A stretch of 64,000 nt of DNA from Acinetobacter colistiniresistens (GCF_024582815.1 NZ_CP102099.1:3038001-3102000), one strand, 5' to 3'; positions 18,492-28,086 are shown, counted from the first letter of the stretch. Numbers and translations: made by a program. Notes: generated by a model not told the origin, from the letters alone.

Positions 18492-19199
18492 ATGACTTCA
18501 AATTTTTCACAACTTAGCACTGATGCTTTATCACCAGGCCAACTGCCTGAATCAGTAAAAGCTCTGCTAAAACGTGCTCATATTAATAGATACCCTAAAC
18601 GCACCACGATTGTTGACGCTGGAACGGAATCAAAATCACTGTATTTAATATTAAAAGGTTCAGTGTCAATTATCTTACGTGAAGATGACGAACGAGAAAT
18701 CGTTGTTGCTTACCTCAACCCTGGTGATTTCTTTGGTGAAATGGGGCTTTTTGAAAAGAACCCTCAACGTACCGCAGAAGTACGTACACGAGATGTCTGC
18801 GAAATTGCAGAAATTTCCTATGACAATTTCCATGAGTTAAGCAAGCAATACCCAGATTTGAGCTATGCAGTATTTGCCCAGCTGGTACGCCGTCTTAAAA
18901 ACACCACACGTAAAGTGACTGATCTGGCCTTCATTGATGTGTCAGGTCGTATCGCGCGTTGTTTAATTGACTTATCTGCACAGCCTGAGGCAATGATTTT
19001 GCCGAATGGCCGCCAGATTCGTATCACCCGCCAAGAGATTGGTCGAATTGTCGGTTGTTCTCGTGAAATGGTTGGCCGTGTCCTCAAGACACTGGAAGAT
19101 CAAGGCATGATCCAGACTGACGGTAAAGCCATCCTTATTTTTGATGCTTCTCTAGAAGAAAACACCTTCTCTGAAGATGAATATGATGATGAAGATTAA
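18492..19199 (+). CDS. crp: cAMP-responsive global regulator, CRP/Vfr type
   Basis: A 235-residue CRP/FNR family protein. Cyclic-nucleotide domain at about 25-140 with NPGDFFGEMGLFE and RTAEVRTRD, the cAMP-binding pattern. Dimer helix follows, then the winged helix (about 165-225) with recognition helix CSREMVGRVLKTLEDQG. No N-terminal Cys cluster, which excludes FNR. The acidic C-terminal tail (EDEYDDED) is a lineage feature. Monocistronic, with a terminator 30 bases downstream. Confidence 0.92.
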   Translation: MTSNFSQLSTDALSPGQLPESVKALLKRAHINRYPKRTTIVDAGTESKSLYLILKGSVSIILREDDEREIVVAYLNPGDFFGEMGLFEKNPQRTAEVRTRDVCEIAEISYDNFHELSKQYPDLSYAVFAQLVRRLKNTTRKVTDLAFIDVSGRIARCLIDLSAQPEAMILPNGRQIRITRQEIGRIVGCSREMVGRVLKTLEDQGMIQTDGKAILIFDASLEENTFSEDEYDDED

Positions 19200-19228
19200 T
19201 TTGATCTGAGATCGGATTGATTCTAACC

Positions 19229-19256
19229 AAGCCAGTGCCTGTCACTGGCTTTTATT
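19229..19256 (+). terminator. Terminator of crp
   Basis: Stem AAGCCAGTG / CACTGGCTT with a short loop, followed by TTATTTTT. Confidence 0.85.
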
Positions 19257-19397
19257 TTTGAGCAAACAATAAGCTTGGCTGATTACATAATTACAATGAT
19301 TATAGAGCTATTCAGAATATTAACTATCGCTAACATTTTCTATAATCCACCCTGATCACGACTATATTCATAAGATACTGATTTGGAGAGAATAAGT

Positions 19398-20177
19398 ATG
19401 AAGAAATTCGCTTTGAGCCTTTGTGCTGTAACCGTAATGACAATTTCTGGCTGTGCCTCTTTCGCAGACATGGCTGGCGCAGATAGCGCAACTTTAAATG
19501 CTCAATCAGCACAAAGCTTCTCAAAAATGACTCAGGAAGCACGTGCAAAAAATCAGCTGGATAGCAGCTCAAGTACGTATCAGCGTATCAATACTGTATT
19601 TAACCGCTTAAAACCGTATGCGGATCAAATGAACCAGACTGGTCAGCGTTTTGATTGGCAACTGGCTGTATTAAAATCTGATACCGTGAATGCTTATGTT
19701 GCACCAGGCGGTAAAGTTGTTTTCTATACAGGTATTGTCAACAAGCTCAATTTGACCAATGATGAAATTGCAGCGGTGATGGGACATGAAATGACTCACG
19801 CGCTTGAAGAACATGCCAAAAGTAAAATTGGCGCTCAAGCGTTAACCAATCTTGCGATTGGTATTGGTAAATCTTATGCTGGCAGCAGCATTGGTGATCT
19901 AGGCAGTGCTGCAATCGATTTAGGCAGCCAAGTGGGTATTGGTCTACCTTACTCTCGTAATTTGGAAAGTCGTGCCGATTACGGTGGTTTGATGCTTATG
20001 GCAAAAGCGGGCTATAACCCAAATGCAGCAATCAGCTTGTGGGAAAAGATGAATCGTTTAGATGGCGCTGGTGCTGGCGGCTCGTTCTTGTCAACTCACC
20101 CATCTAACAGTCAGCGTATTAGCGATATGCGTAAAAATCTTCCTGCAGCCATGGCTGTTTATAATAATCGCCGTTAA
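19398..20177 (+). CDS. M48 family metalloprotease lipoprotein
   Basis: A 259-residue envelope protease. Lipobox ISGC puts the lipidated Cys at about residue 20. The zinc motif is HEMTH (HExxH), in the usual MGHEMTHALEEHAKSK helix, and the third ligand is the Glu in NLESRADYGG. This resembles LoiP/BepA-type proteases that act on outer-membrane proteins, but lacks BepA's TPR half. Start at ATG 19398 with GGAGAG upstream; the longer frame begins with TTG. Confidence 0.88.
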   Translation: MKKFALSLCAVTVMTISGCASFADMAGADSATLNAQSAQSFSKMTQEARAKNQLDSSSSTYQRINTVFNRLKPYADQMNQTGQRFDWQLAVLKSDTVNAYVAPGGKVVFYTGIVNKLNLTNDEIAAVMGHEMTHALEEHAKSKIGAQALTNLAIGIGKSYAGSSIGDLGSAAIDLGSQVGIGLPYSRNLESRADYGGLMLMAKAGYNPNAAISLWEKMNRLDGAGAGGSFLSTHPSNSQRISDMRKNLPAAMAVYNNRR

Positions 20178-20184
20178 TCCATAC

Positions 20185-20220
20185 GCCCTTAAATGCTCAA
20201 ATGCATTTAAGGGCTTTTTA
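20185..20220 (+). terminator. Terminator of the M48 protease gene
   Basis: Stem GCCCTTAAATGC / GCATTTAAGGGC, loop of 6, then TTTTTA. It also faces the 3' end of the convergent methyltransferase gene. Confidence 0.85.
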
Positions 20221-20230
20221 TTTAATTACA

Positions 20231-21109
20231 TCAAATACTCTGCAACTGTAGATGTAACATATGTGTCGCAATGGTATGACGGATATGATCAGGACGAGCA
20301 TGAAAATAACGCTCACTCAAACCATTGCCAGATAAATCCTCAATAACGATATAACCCATTTGCGTGACTGCCTGATGCAATGCCTTGGGTCTAAATTGCC
20401 CTTTTAAAGGTTCTTTCAGAAAACGGGTAAATTGAGAGACAAACAAAGTCCCCAAACGCTCTATCCCATCCAACTCGCGATAATCAATCGAATAATCCAA
20501 CACCACTTCACTCTCTCTCACTGCAATCTTTGCAATACTGGCCAAGGTTTTCAACGTCGTTTCAGGTTCCAGATAATGAGTTGTTCCCAGCCATGAGAAA
20601 AAAGCAGTATGCTCCTGTTGAAAAGTGCTGCGTGCCAATGCATCAGCAATCGACTCCTTTTCAAAATCGATGGCAACAAATTCCACATTCTCTGGCAGCT
20701 CACCCAATTGATGTAGTTTGTTTTGTTTAACGGCTTGGGTATCAGGATGGTCGACTTCAAAAATCCTGAGTTGTGGATGCTGCTGTGCTTGTCGCAAGGC
20801 AAAAGAATCCAATCCAGCGCCAACCAGTACATATTGCGTTACGCCTCGTGCTATGGCGGCCTTGAGTTGATCTTCAGCATAACGGGAGCGTCCAACCACC
20901 TGTCCTGTCAATAAGCCTAAAGTACGGTTAAATACAGCTGAATTCATCACCTTAACTGTCAGTGGCGTGGTCAGTAATTTCTTCCAGCCCCTGCTGGTCA
21001 ACTCAAGCGCAAAGGGATCTGAAAACACTGGGTTGTTCGCATTTTGAAAATGATTGGCACGTAATGCTGCCGCAGCCTCAGCAGTTCGGCTCGACTGTCC
21101 TTCTTTCAT
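20231..21109 (-). CDS. SAM-dependent methyltransferase, leucine carboxyl methyltransferase-like family
   Basis: A 292-residue class I methyltransferase of the TIGR00027/LCM-like family. The SAM-binding core is visible: the N-terminal SSRTAEAAAALRANHF, VLVGAGLDSFALR (about 85-97) and FEVDHPDTQAVK. Substrate unknown. The start is ATG 21109 (AGGA 8 bases upstream); 19 extra in-frame residues upstream have no ribosome binding site. Same strand as the monooxygenase, with a 95-base gap. Confidence 0.85.
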   Translation of the reverse strand: MKEGQSSRTAEAAAALRANHFQNANNPVFSDPFALELTSRGWKKLLTTPLTVKVMNSAVFNRTLGLLTGQVVGRSRYAEDQLKAAIARGVTQYVLVGAGLDSFALRQAQQHPQLRIFEVDHPDTQAVKQNKLHQLGELPENVEFVAIDFEKESIADALARSTFQQEHTAFFSWLGTTHYLEPETTLKTLASIAKIAVRESEVVLDYSIDYRELDGIERLGTLFVSQFTRFLKEPLKGQFRPKALHQAVTQMGYIVIEDLSGNGLSERYFHARPDHIRHTIATHMLHLQLQSI

Positions 21110-21204
21110 CTTTTTTTTCCTGTATTTCTTTCTATCTTGCAAAAAATAAGCAGCAAATTCCATCACGAGACAAAATTTACTGCTTTTGATGATTAAGCTA
21201 AAAA

Positions 21205-22725
21205 TCAGTTGGTTTTTTCAGTTTGATAGGTCACTTGGTAATCATTTAAATCTATCTGTTTTAAGCGTTGCTTTAACTTCTTCAATGACCAAGGCCAAGC
21301 AGCAAAGTTACGGCCATTGGCATCTAAATAATAACTCTTACAGCCACCTGCATTAAATACCGTGGTTTTTAGATGTTTTTGTACCAATTCATTATGCTGC
21401 TTAATCACTTCAGGCTTAATGTTGAGTTTGGCAATGCCTTTGTCTCTGATCTTGAGTAAACCATCTACAATGTAGTCGAGTTGTGCTTCTGCCAAACCAA
21501 TAAAAGAGTCATAGACCAACACATTTGGTCCCAATACCAAGAAAGCATTCGGTACATTTTCAATACTGGTGCCTAAATAGGCTTCCGGTGAACTGCTTTT
21601 CCACAGATCATTCAATATCTGCCCTTTTTCATTGCTCACACGTTTGCCAATCGGTGGATGGGATACTTCAAAACCAGTTCCCCAAATAATCACATCCACT
21701 TCGTGACGTTCACCATTGGCAGAAACTACCGTATTCCCTTCAACTTTTACCAGTCCATGCGGAATAAGCTTAGTATTCGGCTGCTGTAAGGCTGGATAAT
21801 AGTTGTTAGCGAATAAAAGACGTTTACAGCCGATGGTAAAGTTCGGCGTTACGTTTTTGCGTAATTCAGGATCTTCGATCTGGAAACGTAAAATCAGTTT
21901 GGCTAATTCACCCACAGGTTTTAACACAGCTGGATTACGTAAACCAAAGTTAATCGCATTCAGTGACTGCGCAACCGTTTTGCGCCAGGTTTTTTGAATC
22001 AATGGGAATTTTTCAATTAGTGCTTTGCTCACATCACCAAGGTCAGTGTCTGGCTTAGGCACCACCCACGGCGCGGTACGTTGATAGACATATAATTCTT
22101 TAGCTAAAGGCTGAATCTGAGGTACAAACTGAATCGCGGATGCACCAGTCCCAATTACTGCAATACGCTTGCCAGTCAGATCGTAGTCATGATTCCACTT
22201 TGCCGAATGGAACATTTCTCCTTTAAAGGTCTCTAACCCATCAAGCTTAGGAATTTGAGCCTCGGTAATTGGCCCTGTAGCAAAAATGGTGGTCCGGGCC
22301 AAGAATTGCCCTTTATTGGTGTCCATGACCCATAAATTTCGTTGATTGTCCCATGCCGCATTGAGCAACTCAGTACCAAACTCTATTTTTGAGCTCACCC
22401 CAAAATCTTGACTGACTTCTTCTAAATAGCTCAGAATTTCAGGTTGACGAGCAAATAAATGGCTCCATTTTGCACTTGGTGCAAAAGAGTATGAATACAG
22501 TGCCGATGGCACATCACAGCCACATCCTGGATAAGTATTTTCACGCCAGGTTCCCCCCACACGTGTCGCTTTTTCAATAATCTTGTAATTGTTGTACCCT
22601 ACTTGATCAAGGCGAATCGCAGTTGCAATCCCTGAAATACCTGCACCCACAATAAAGGTGTCATAGATATGTTGTGGTAATGCCTTTCCTTCAGCTGAGT
22701 TTAATTTTTTTGCTTGAGCTGTCAT
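21205..22725 (-). CDS. Flavin-containing / Baeyer-Villiger-type monooxygenase
   Basis: A 506-residue FAD and NADPH enzyme. FAD-binding GAGISGIATA (about 27), then the Baeyer-Villiger-like fingerprint FKGEMFHSAKWNHD (about 167-180), then NADPH-binding GTGASAIQFVP (about 193). These enzymes insert one oxygen into ketones or oxidise heteroatoms. The fingerprint ends WN rather than the canonical WP or WD, so the exact class is open. It lies downstream of the SDR and two PF10118-type genes on the same strand, suggesting joint use on a lipophilic substrate. Confidence 0.88.
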   Translation of the reverse strand: MTAQAKKLNSAEGKALPQHIYDTFIVGAGISGIATAIRLDQVGYNNYKIIEKATRVGGTWRENTYPGCGCDVPSALYSYSFAPSAKWSHLFARQPEILSYLEEVSQDFGVSSKIEFGTELLNAAWDNQRNLWVMDTNKGQFLARTTIFATGPITEAQIPKLDGLETFKGEMFHSAKWNHDYDLTGKRIAVIGTGASAIQFVPQIQPLAKELYVYQRTAPWVVPKPDTDLGDVSKALIEKFPLIQKTWRKTVAQSLNAINFGLRNPAVLKPVGELAKLILRFQIEDPELRKNVTPNFTIGCKRLLFANNYYPALQQPNTKLIPHGLVKVEGNTVVSANGERHEVDVIIWGTGFEVSHPPIGKRVSNEKGQILNDLWKSSSPEAYLGTSIENVPNAFLVLGPNVLVYDSFIGLAEAQLDYIVDGLLKIRDKGIAKLNIKPEVIKQHNELVQKHLKTTVFNAGGCKSYYLDANGRNFAAWPWSLKKLKQRLKQIDLNDYQVTYQTEKTN

Positions 22726-22818
22726 TTAAAATATCCTTTATTCATCCAACTGAAATATGCAAATTGCCTGTGCTGTTTTCGCTTATTTCAATACTTAAAA
22801 ATGTGTCTTCACTTTGGG

Positions 22819-23643
22819 TTACTTCATGAATCGGTATGAGTTACCCAAGAATTTGGCATATAAATTCGGAGCAGTACGTTTCATTAACCAGAATAGCTTG
22901 GCATCAATTTGTGGGATGGTATAAAGCTGATCTTTATCCAAACGGTCTAGTGTCAATTTTGCCACCTTGTCACTGGTGGTAAATGCCAAATTGGTCAGTG
23001 CATAATCCAGAATACCTTTATGTGGAACCTTGCCATTTTTAATGATGTTGGTCGGTACCAGCGTCGGACAAAGTACATTCACCTTGATATTATGTTTTCG
23101 AAGCTCGGCAGAAAGCGTTTCCGATAATGCACGTACCCCCGCTTTGGTCACGTTATATGCTGTCATTTCAGGTGCAGCGGTATATGACGCGGCAGAGGCC
23201 ACATTAATAATTGCACCATGACCAAGTTGCTTAAACTTCGGTACAAAATAGTGGCACCCATGGATGACTCCCCACAAGTTAATGTCAGAAACCCATTTCC
23301 AGTCTTCCAGCGAAGTTTCATCAAACTTGCCACCTAGCCCCACACCAGCATTGTTAATGACCAATGTAGTTGGATGCTGCATTAACTGCTCCGCTTGCTC
23401 TGCCAGTTTTTCCACTTGCTTGGCATTACCAACATCACATTTCACAGCAAAGGCTTTTGCTCCTAGGCTTTCAATTAATACAACAGTTTCTTTGGCTGCC
23501 TCGAGATTGATATCTGAACAGACCACTGTGCCACCACGTTTTGCCAACTCAAGCGCAAAACTACGACCAATACCGCTTCCCGCACCAGTCACCACAGCAA
23601 ATGCCTTTTGGCTTGGTTTGTTTTTTTTCCCAAATAATTTCAT
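22819..23643 (-). CDS. Short-chain dehydrogenase/reductase
   Basis: A 274-residue SDR. Cofactor motif TGAGSGIGRSFA (about 20), NNAGVG (about 96), catalytic Ser in NVASAAS and Tyr-Lys in AYNVTKAG (YxxxK). A basic C-terminal extension (LMKRTAPNLYAKFLGNSYRF) suggests loose membrane contact. It sits 20 bases after the first metal-dependent hydrolase gene and 93 bases before the monooxygenase, so an operon is likely. It could oxidise or reduce the alcohol/ketone pair used by the monooxygenase; that is inference. A run of eight identical bases (23,621-23,628) is read through without a frameshift. Confidence 0.9.
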   Translation of the reverse strand: MKLFGKKNKPSQKAFAVVTGAGSGIGRSFALELAKRGGTVVCSDINLEAAKETVVLIESLGAKAFAVKCDVGNAKQVEKLAEQAEQLMQHPTTLVINNAGVGLGGKFDETSLEDWKWVSDINLWGVIHGCHYFVPKFKQLGHGAIINVASAASYTAAPEMTAYNVTKAGVRALSETLSAELRKHNIKVNVLCPTLVPTNIIKNGKVPHKGILDYALTNLAFTTSDKVAKLTLDRLDKDQLYTIPQIDAKLFWLMKRTAPNLYAKFLGNSYRFMK

Positions 23644-23663
23644 TTTATTTTCCAGCGATCTTG

Positions 23664-24638
23664 TTATGCAGAAGCTGCACGTACAGGTGGTACAAACTCT
23701 TTAAGGAAATAAGGCGTTAATAAGCCTGTTTCAGGGTTTAATAACCGCTCTTTGTAATAGGCCATATAAGCAGTGGTATCATGGTCGTTGGGATGAAAGC
23801 TTGGACGTAGATATTCCAGAATATGCATGAAACTGCTGCCAAATACCCCACGTTCACTGCCAAATAACAACGCAGTGCTTTCCACAATATCTTTCATATA
23901 GCGTGGATTAACCAAATTGCTGGGTTTACGCACGAATGGCATCAGATATCCTCCCAATGACACCCCGCCAAGAATCGTTAAACTTGCTAACAAGAAGCCT
24001 GTAATTCTGAGCCAATAATTACCTGATAACTCAAGGAAGACATCATAAGCAATGTCTTTATGTTCAGATTCTTCCAGCATGTGCCACATCCACATAGCGC
24101 GCTGCCGTTCATCTTGCGAACCCAGCAAGTAGTATTCATGTTGCATCATAAATTCAGCAAGTACGGCAGTGTAATGTTCAATCCCGGCCATTAATGAAAG
24201 CTGTAAAGATTGCGGTAGCTTGTAGATACCATATTCAAATACTTTATCGGCAATGGCTCGTAGCAACTCAACGGGATAGCCATTTTCCTTTAGTACTTCA
24301 TCATTAAATTGATTATGGATTTTTGAATGAATCGCTTCTTGTCCAATCAGTGAAGTCAGTCTTTGTTTTAAAATCGGGTCTTCAATAAAATCACGATGAT
24401 GACGTGCAGTATCGATGACCACATCTTCACCAAAGGTTAGGAAAATGGATAAAGCATGAAAATAGGAGGTTGCTAACTCTTTATTTAAAAAAAACTTTTC
24501 ATCCAATTCATTTGGATTGAACTTAAAATCAAAATGACGTATTGGAATCGGTGATTTACTCGCAAGGTTCTGAACGATCCCTTGATATTTGGTACTGAGT
24601 TTGTCTGAGAAGACATTGCGAAGAACTTGAGCGACCAT
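23664..24638 (-). CDS. Predicted metal-dependent hydrolase, PF10118 family (copy 1)
   Basis: A 324-residue protein of the PF10118 family. Helical, with likely metal ligands in GQEAIHSKIHNQFN, IEHYTAVLAEFM and EESEHKDIAYDVF, a pattern like di-iron carboxylate proteins. Two hydrophobic helices lie near residues 210-235. It is a clear paralogue of the next gene upstream (24,919), sharing these blocks. Activity of the family is not established; in Acinetobacter it is often near oxidoreductases. An A8 run at 24,487-24,494 stays in frame. Confidence 0.8.
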   Translation of the reverse strand: MVAQVLRNVFSDKLSTKYQGIVQNLASKSPIPIRHFDFKFNPNELDEKFFLNKELATSYFHALSIFLTFGEDVVIDTARHHRDFIEDPILKQRLTSLIGQEAIHSKIHNQFNDEVLKENGYPVELLRAIADKVFEYGIYKLPQSLQLSLMAGIEHYTAVLAEFMMQHEYYLLGSQDERQRAMWMWHMLEESEHKDIAYDVFLELSGNYWLRITGFLLASLTILGGVSLGGYLMPFVRKPSNLVNPRYMKDIVESTALLFGSERGVFGSSFMHILEYLRPSFHPNDHDTTAYMAYYKERLLNPETGLLTPYFLKEFVPPVRAASA

Positions 24639-24918
24639 GTCTTAATTCCTATAGGGAGAGTAAAATAAAATCAAACAGCAATGCATCCATCAAAAATCGT
24701 AAAGTTGTCTATAAGATTATTTCTGCAACTTTAACAACTTCGATTCTTAAACTTTAAGTCGGGATGCATCACCCCATACACGGGTCAGTTGAGAATGGTT
24801 ATTTGCATAGTGCATGAGCGAAATAACGGCAACAAGAACCAAACTGCTCATCACACGCTGAGCTTTTTTGCCAACTCAGCGGGCAATAACAGATATACTG
24901 TGCATACATCATTCAGCC

Positions 24919-25878
24919 TTATGCGGCTTGTACCTTTGGCGTAAATTCCTTCACAAAGAATGGATATAAGGCGCCACCTTCTGATAGAAGTTTCTTTTCG
25001 TAATATTCAAAATATGCAGATGCATCATGATCATTCGGATGGAAATCGGTACGTAAATAATCAAAAATACGACCTTGGGTACTACCAAATACACCATCCT
25101 TCGGACTAAAGATCAGCTTGACACCACGACGTGCATCTTTCCAGAATTTCGAAGTCAGCATTTCTTGTGGTTTACGTAAGATTGGCACCATGGTTGCCGA
25201 AAATGGAATCAATCCCAGAATGGTGAAATAGGCAAGCAAGAAACCCGAAATCCGTAAGGCATAATTACCATTGAGAGTTTGATAGACATCATAGGCAACA
25301 TCTTTATGCTCAGACTCTTCCAGCATATGCCACATCCATAGCGCACGTGTTTTGGCATCATCAGAGAAATAGAAGTTCTGTTCATGCGCCATCATGTATT
25401 CCGCCAATACCGCAGTAAAATGCTCGATCCCAGCCATCAATGAGAGCTTAAGCGGTTGAGGAAATTTTAAGAAAATGTAATCAAAGAATTTTTCACCCAA
25501 GAAACGATAAAGTCTGACTGGATAATCAAGCTCAACAATTGCATCATTAAACTCATTATGTAGTTTTGAGTGAATTGCTTCCTGGCCAATCAATGAAGTG
25601 ACGCGTTGTTTTAAAATCGGATCTTTCAGTTGATCACGATGATGGCGAGCGGTTTCAATCACCAAATCTTCGCCATAGGTCAGAAACACTGAAAGTGTTG
25701 CGAAAAAAATCGTTGCGAATTGATTGTTCATATAAAATGATAGATCAACTTGTTTGCCTTCAAATCCGATTGCCAAGTGGCGAATTGGAATTGTTTTTTT
25801 ACTCGAAAAATCGATTTGCTCAGTTATCGGGTTCGATTTAAATAGATTTAAACCTTTCTTTAATGTGCTGCTAATCAT
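24919..25878 (-). CDS. Predicted metal-dependent hydrolase, PF10118 family (copy 2)
   Basis: A 319-residue paralogue of the 23,664 gene. Shared ligand blocks: GQEAIHSKLHNEFN, GIEHFTAVLAEYMM and MLEESEHKDVAYDVY. It is first in the probable operon and divergent from a TetR gene with 486 bases between, where repeated TTCGGAT motifs occur. The pair probably arose by tandem duplication. A 280-base gap to copy 1 shows no further gene. Confidence 0.8.
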   Translation of the reverse strand: MISSTLKKGLNLFKSNPITEQIDFSSKKTIPIRHLAIGFEGKQVDLSFYMNNQFATIFFATLSVFLTYGEDLVIETARHHRDQLKDPILKQRVTSLIGQEAIHSKLHNEFNDAIVELDYPVRLYRFLGEKFFDYIFLKFPQPLKLSLMAGIEHFTAVLAEYMMAHEQNFYFSDDAKTRALWMWHMLEESEHKDVAYDVYQTLNGNYALRISGFLLAYFTILGLIPFSATMVPILRKPQEMLTSKFWKDARRGVKLIFSPKDGVFGSTQGRIFDYLRTDFHPNDHDASAYFEYYEKKLLSEGGALYPFFVKEFTPKVQAA

Positions 25879-26364
25879 GGCTACACCTACCTACTGCACT
25901 TGAGCGTCATTTGCCCTTTTACATTCTTTGCGTCTGGCTCATCTCTTTTTCGCATCTCCATATTTCAGGAAGGTACGAAAAAATATTCGGGAGATTTTTC
26001 AGAACCATTTCTTCGTATGAGACAACTGTAAACCGATCTTATGTTCGGATTCAATTCGGGTAATTTTTACACTGATTTATAGATATTTTCTCGATCAGCC
26101 TTAAAGCAATCTTTGCTTTAAAAGCTACATACTTTATTAAAAATAATTTATTTTTAATAATTATCAATAAATTAAAACAATTTAAAAATTAATATTTTCT
26201 AAAAAATGAATTGATGTATTTCATAAATACTTATTTATTACATCCTAAAGAACAAATATTAAAAACCTGTAATTTTACTTGTTCGGATTAATGAACTAAT
26301 CCTTTTCACACATTGACCCACATGTTAATCTGACATTATGTTCGGATTTTAACAATAAGACTTC
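25879..26364. promoter_or_regulatory. Divergent control region with repeated TTATGTTCGGATT-type motifs
   Basis: This 486-base gene-free region separates the hydrolase operon from the TetR gene. TTATGTTCGGATT occurs twice exactly (26039-26051 and 26336-26348), and a third related copy, TTGTTCGGATT, lies at 26280-26290. The third is part of an inverted repeat GGATTA-ATGAAC-TAATCC at 26285-26302. These are good candidates for TetR operator sites because they flank both start regions. The repeats are seen directly; binding is inferred. The rest is very AT-rich with no clear gene. Confidence 0.5.
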
Positions 26365-26982
26365 ATGGCGACACGAAAACCACGTCAGTCACGTTCGAAA
26401 GTGACAGTAGACACGATTATTGAAGCAGGCTTTATTGCCGTTGCAACCAATGGTACCAGCGGCACCACCACACGACATATTGCAGATATTGCGGGTGTCA
26501 GTGTTGGATCTCTTTATGAATATTTTAAAAATAAAGAAGAAATTTATGATGCTATGGCAAGAACCTTTGTCAAAGAAGTCTTGGATATGGTGAAAGAGCT
26601 GACGCCCATCATGATCGAACAAGAGCTAGAGCCTTTATTTGAAATGATTTTCTATACATTTAGAGATTTACTGACTCGTGATGACGATCGTTATCTCATT
26701 TGTCTACGCTATGCAACCGAATTGAAATACGAAAGGTATATTAGTCAGATTGAGATGGCACTGATGGAGGTTTTGATGAAATACATGATTCGCCATCCTC
26801 GCTATTTAAAAGTGAATAACCTCAGCGTAACTGCGTATATCAGCATTAACAGCAGTATTTTCAATGTTGCCCGTCACTTAATCTTGCCCAACCCGCAAAT
26901 CAGCTTTGATGAAATGGTGAAAGGACTCAGTACCATGATTATCAGTTATATTGAGGCCGAATTGGCTAAGGCTGGGGCTTAG
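26365..26982 (+). CDS. TetR/AcrR family transcriptional regulator
   Basis: A 205-residue repressor-type protein. The N-terminal HTH (residues 10-60) is clear: TTRHIADIAGVSVGSLYEYF. The basic N-terminus (ATRKPRQSRSKVT) is typical. The C-terminal ligand domain has no recognisable specificity. It is divergent from the PF10118/SDR/monooxygenase genes and probably controls them. Its last 17 bases overlap the 3' end of adeS tail to tail. Confidence 0.9.
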   Translation: MATRKPRQSRSKVTVDTIIEAGFIAVATNGTSGTTTRHIADIAGVSVGSLYEYFKNKEEIYDAMARTFVKEVLDMVKELTPIMIEQELEPLFEMIFYTFRDLLTRDDDRYLICLRYATELKYERYISQIEMALMEVLMKYMIRHPRYLKVNNLSVTAYISINSSIFNVARHLILPNPQISFDEMVKGLSTMIISYIEAELAKAGA

Positions 26983-28042
26983 CAGGAAGTTTGATTCTGA
27001 ACACGCTGTTCTGTTGTGGATTAAGGTACTCAATAGAGCCCTTGTGCGCAATGACAATGGCATGAACGACAGCCAAACCCAATCCCGTTCCCCCAAATTC
27101 TTTATTTCTGGACTGTTCTAATCTAAAGAAAGGATTAAATAAGTCTTGCTGGTATTGCTCTGCAATACCCGGCCCTTGATCTTCAATTTGCAGCACCCAT
27201 TCTTGGGCGATCAGAAGCGAAGAAATTTTCAGTTTTCCCGCATTGGCATAGCGAATCGCATTATCAATCAATGCCATAAAAACTTGTTCAATACGACGCT
27301 GGTCACAATGGACTGGTGTCGTTGACATCTCAAGTACAGGTTCTAATCCTGCTTGCTGTAAACGATGTTCAAACAGTTTCAATACGTTATCTGCAAGCAC
27401 TTTTAGATCAACAGCTTCATAATGTAATCTGAGTTGCTGATTCTCAACCAGACTTAAAGTCCGCAAATCCTCCACCAGATGTGACAGTCCTTCCACTTGT
27501 CCTAACAAACTTTTAAATAAAGCTTCATCAGGTTTAAATACACCATCAAGAACACCTTGTAAACGCCCTTGTAAAATAGTGATGGGAGTTCTTAATTCAT
27601 GGGCGATTGCGGCATTCCACACCTGAGCATTTTCCACTGAACTTTCTAATTTTTTCGCCATATTATTAAAATTATGCATCAGTTCAGAAATTTCAGCAGA
27701 GTGAATCTGACTGTCATCTGCTCTGGCTGAAAGATCTCCCTGACTAATTTTTTGGGCAGCTTCCGCCAGATAATTAATCGGTTTAATAAAGCGTTGAGCA
27801 AGGTGCATACCGATGATCAAGGAAATCACCGCGCCACAAAAAATGACCGTCGATAACCAAATCCAGTCAACAAAATGGAATTCAGTCCAGTCCCCCTGTA
27901 AAGAGCTTAGCGTAATCCAGCCTGCATCAATGGCATAGTTATAAATAAAATAGCCAAGCAGGATAGAAAAAAGTGTCACGCTTAAGTTCACAATACTTAA
28001 GGCAATAAAGAGTTGTTTACTAATACCTGACTTGTTTTTCAT
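26966..28042 (-). CDS. adeS: Sensor histidine kinase AdeS
   Basis: A 358-residue membrane kinase. Two transmembrane helices (about 10-38 and 60-80) enclose a very short periplasmic loop. HAMP follows (82-135), then the H-box IAHELRTPITIL with phospho-acceptor His148, and the ATPase boxes ALIDNAIRYANAG, EDQGPGIAEQ and GGTGLGLAVVHAI. Sequence and setting match AdeS, which controls AdeABC efflux in Acinetobacter baumannii. It is co-transcribed with adeR (44-base gap). In A. baumannii, substitutions near the H-box and HAMP can raise efflux; I cannot judge this allele. Confidence 0.93.
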   Translation of the reverse strand: MKNKSGISKQLFIALSIVNLSVTLFSILLGYFIYNYAIDAGWITLSSLQGDWTEFHFVDWIWLSTVIFCGAVISLIIGMHLAQRFIKPINYLAEAAQKISQGDLSARADDSQIHSAEISELMHNFNNMAKKLESSVENAQVWNAAIAHELRTPITILQGRLQGVLDGVFKPDEALFKSLLGQVEGLSHLVEDLRTLSLVENQQLRLHYEAVDLKVLADNVLKLFEHRLQQAGLEPVLEMSTTPVHCDQRRIEQVFMALIDNAIRYANAGKLKISSLLIAQEWVLQIEDQGPGIAEQYQQDLFNPFFRLEQSRNKEFGGTGLGLAVVHAIVIAHKGSIEYLNPQQNSVFRIKLPAKPQP

Positions 28043-28086
28043 CTCAATTTTCCAGATGGGTTCTTTTGAGTATTTATAATTAAGGC

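Noticed and set aside
24856..24885. Inverted repeat GCTGAG...CTCAGC between the two PF10118 genes
   Set aside because: Loop of about 12 bases containing the T run and no T tract after the stem, so not a convincing terminator.
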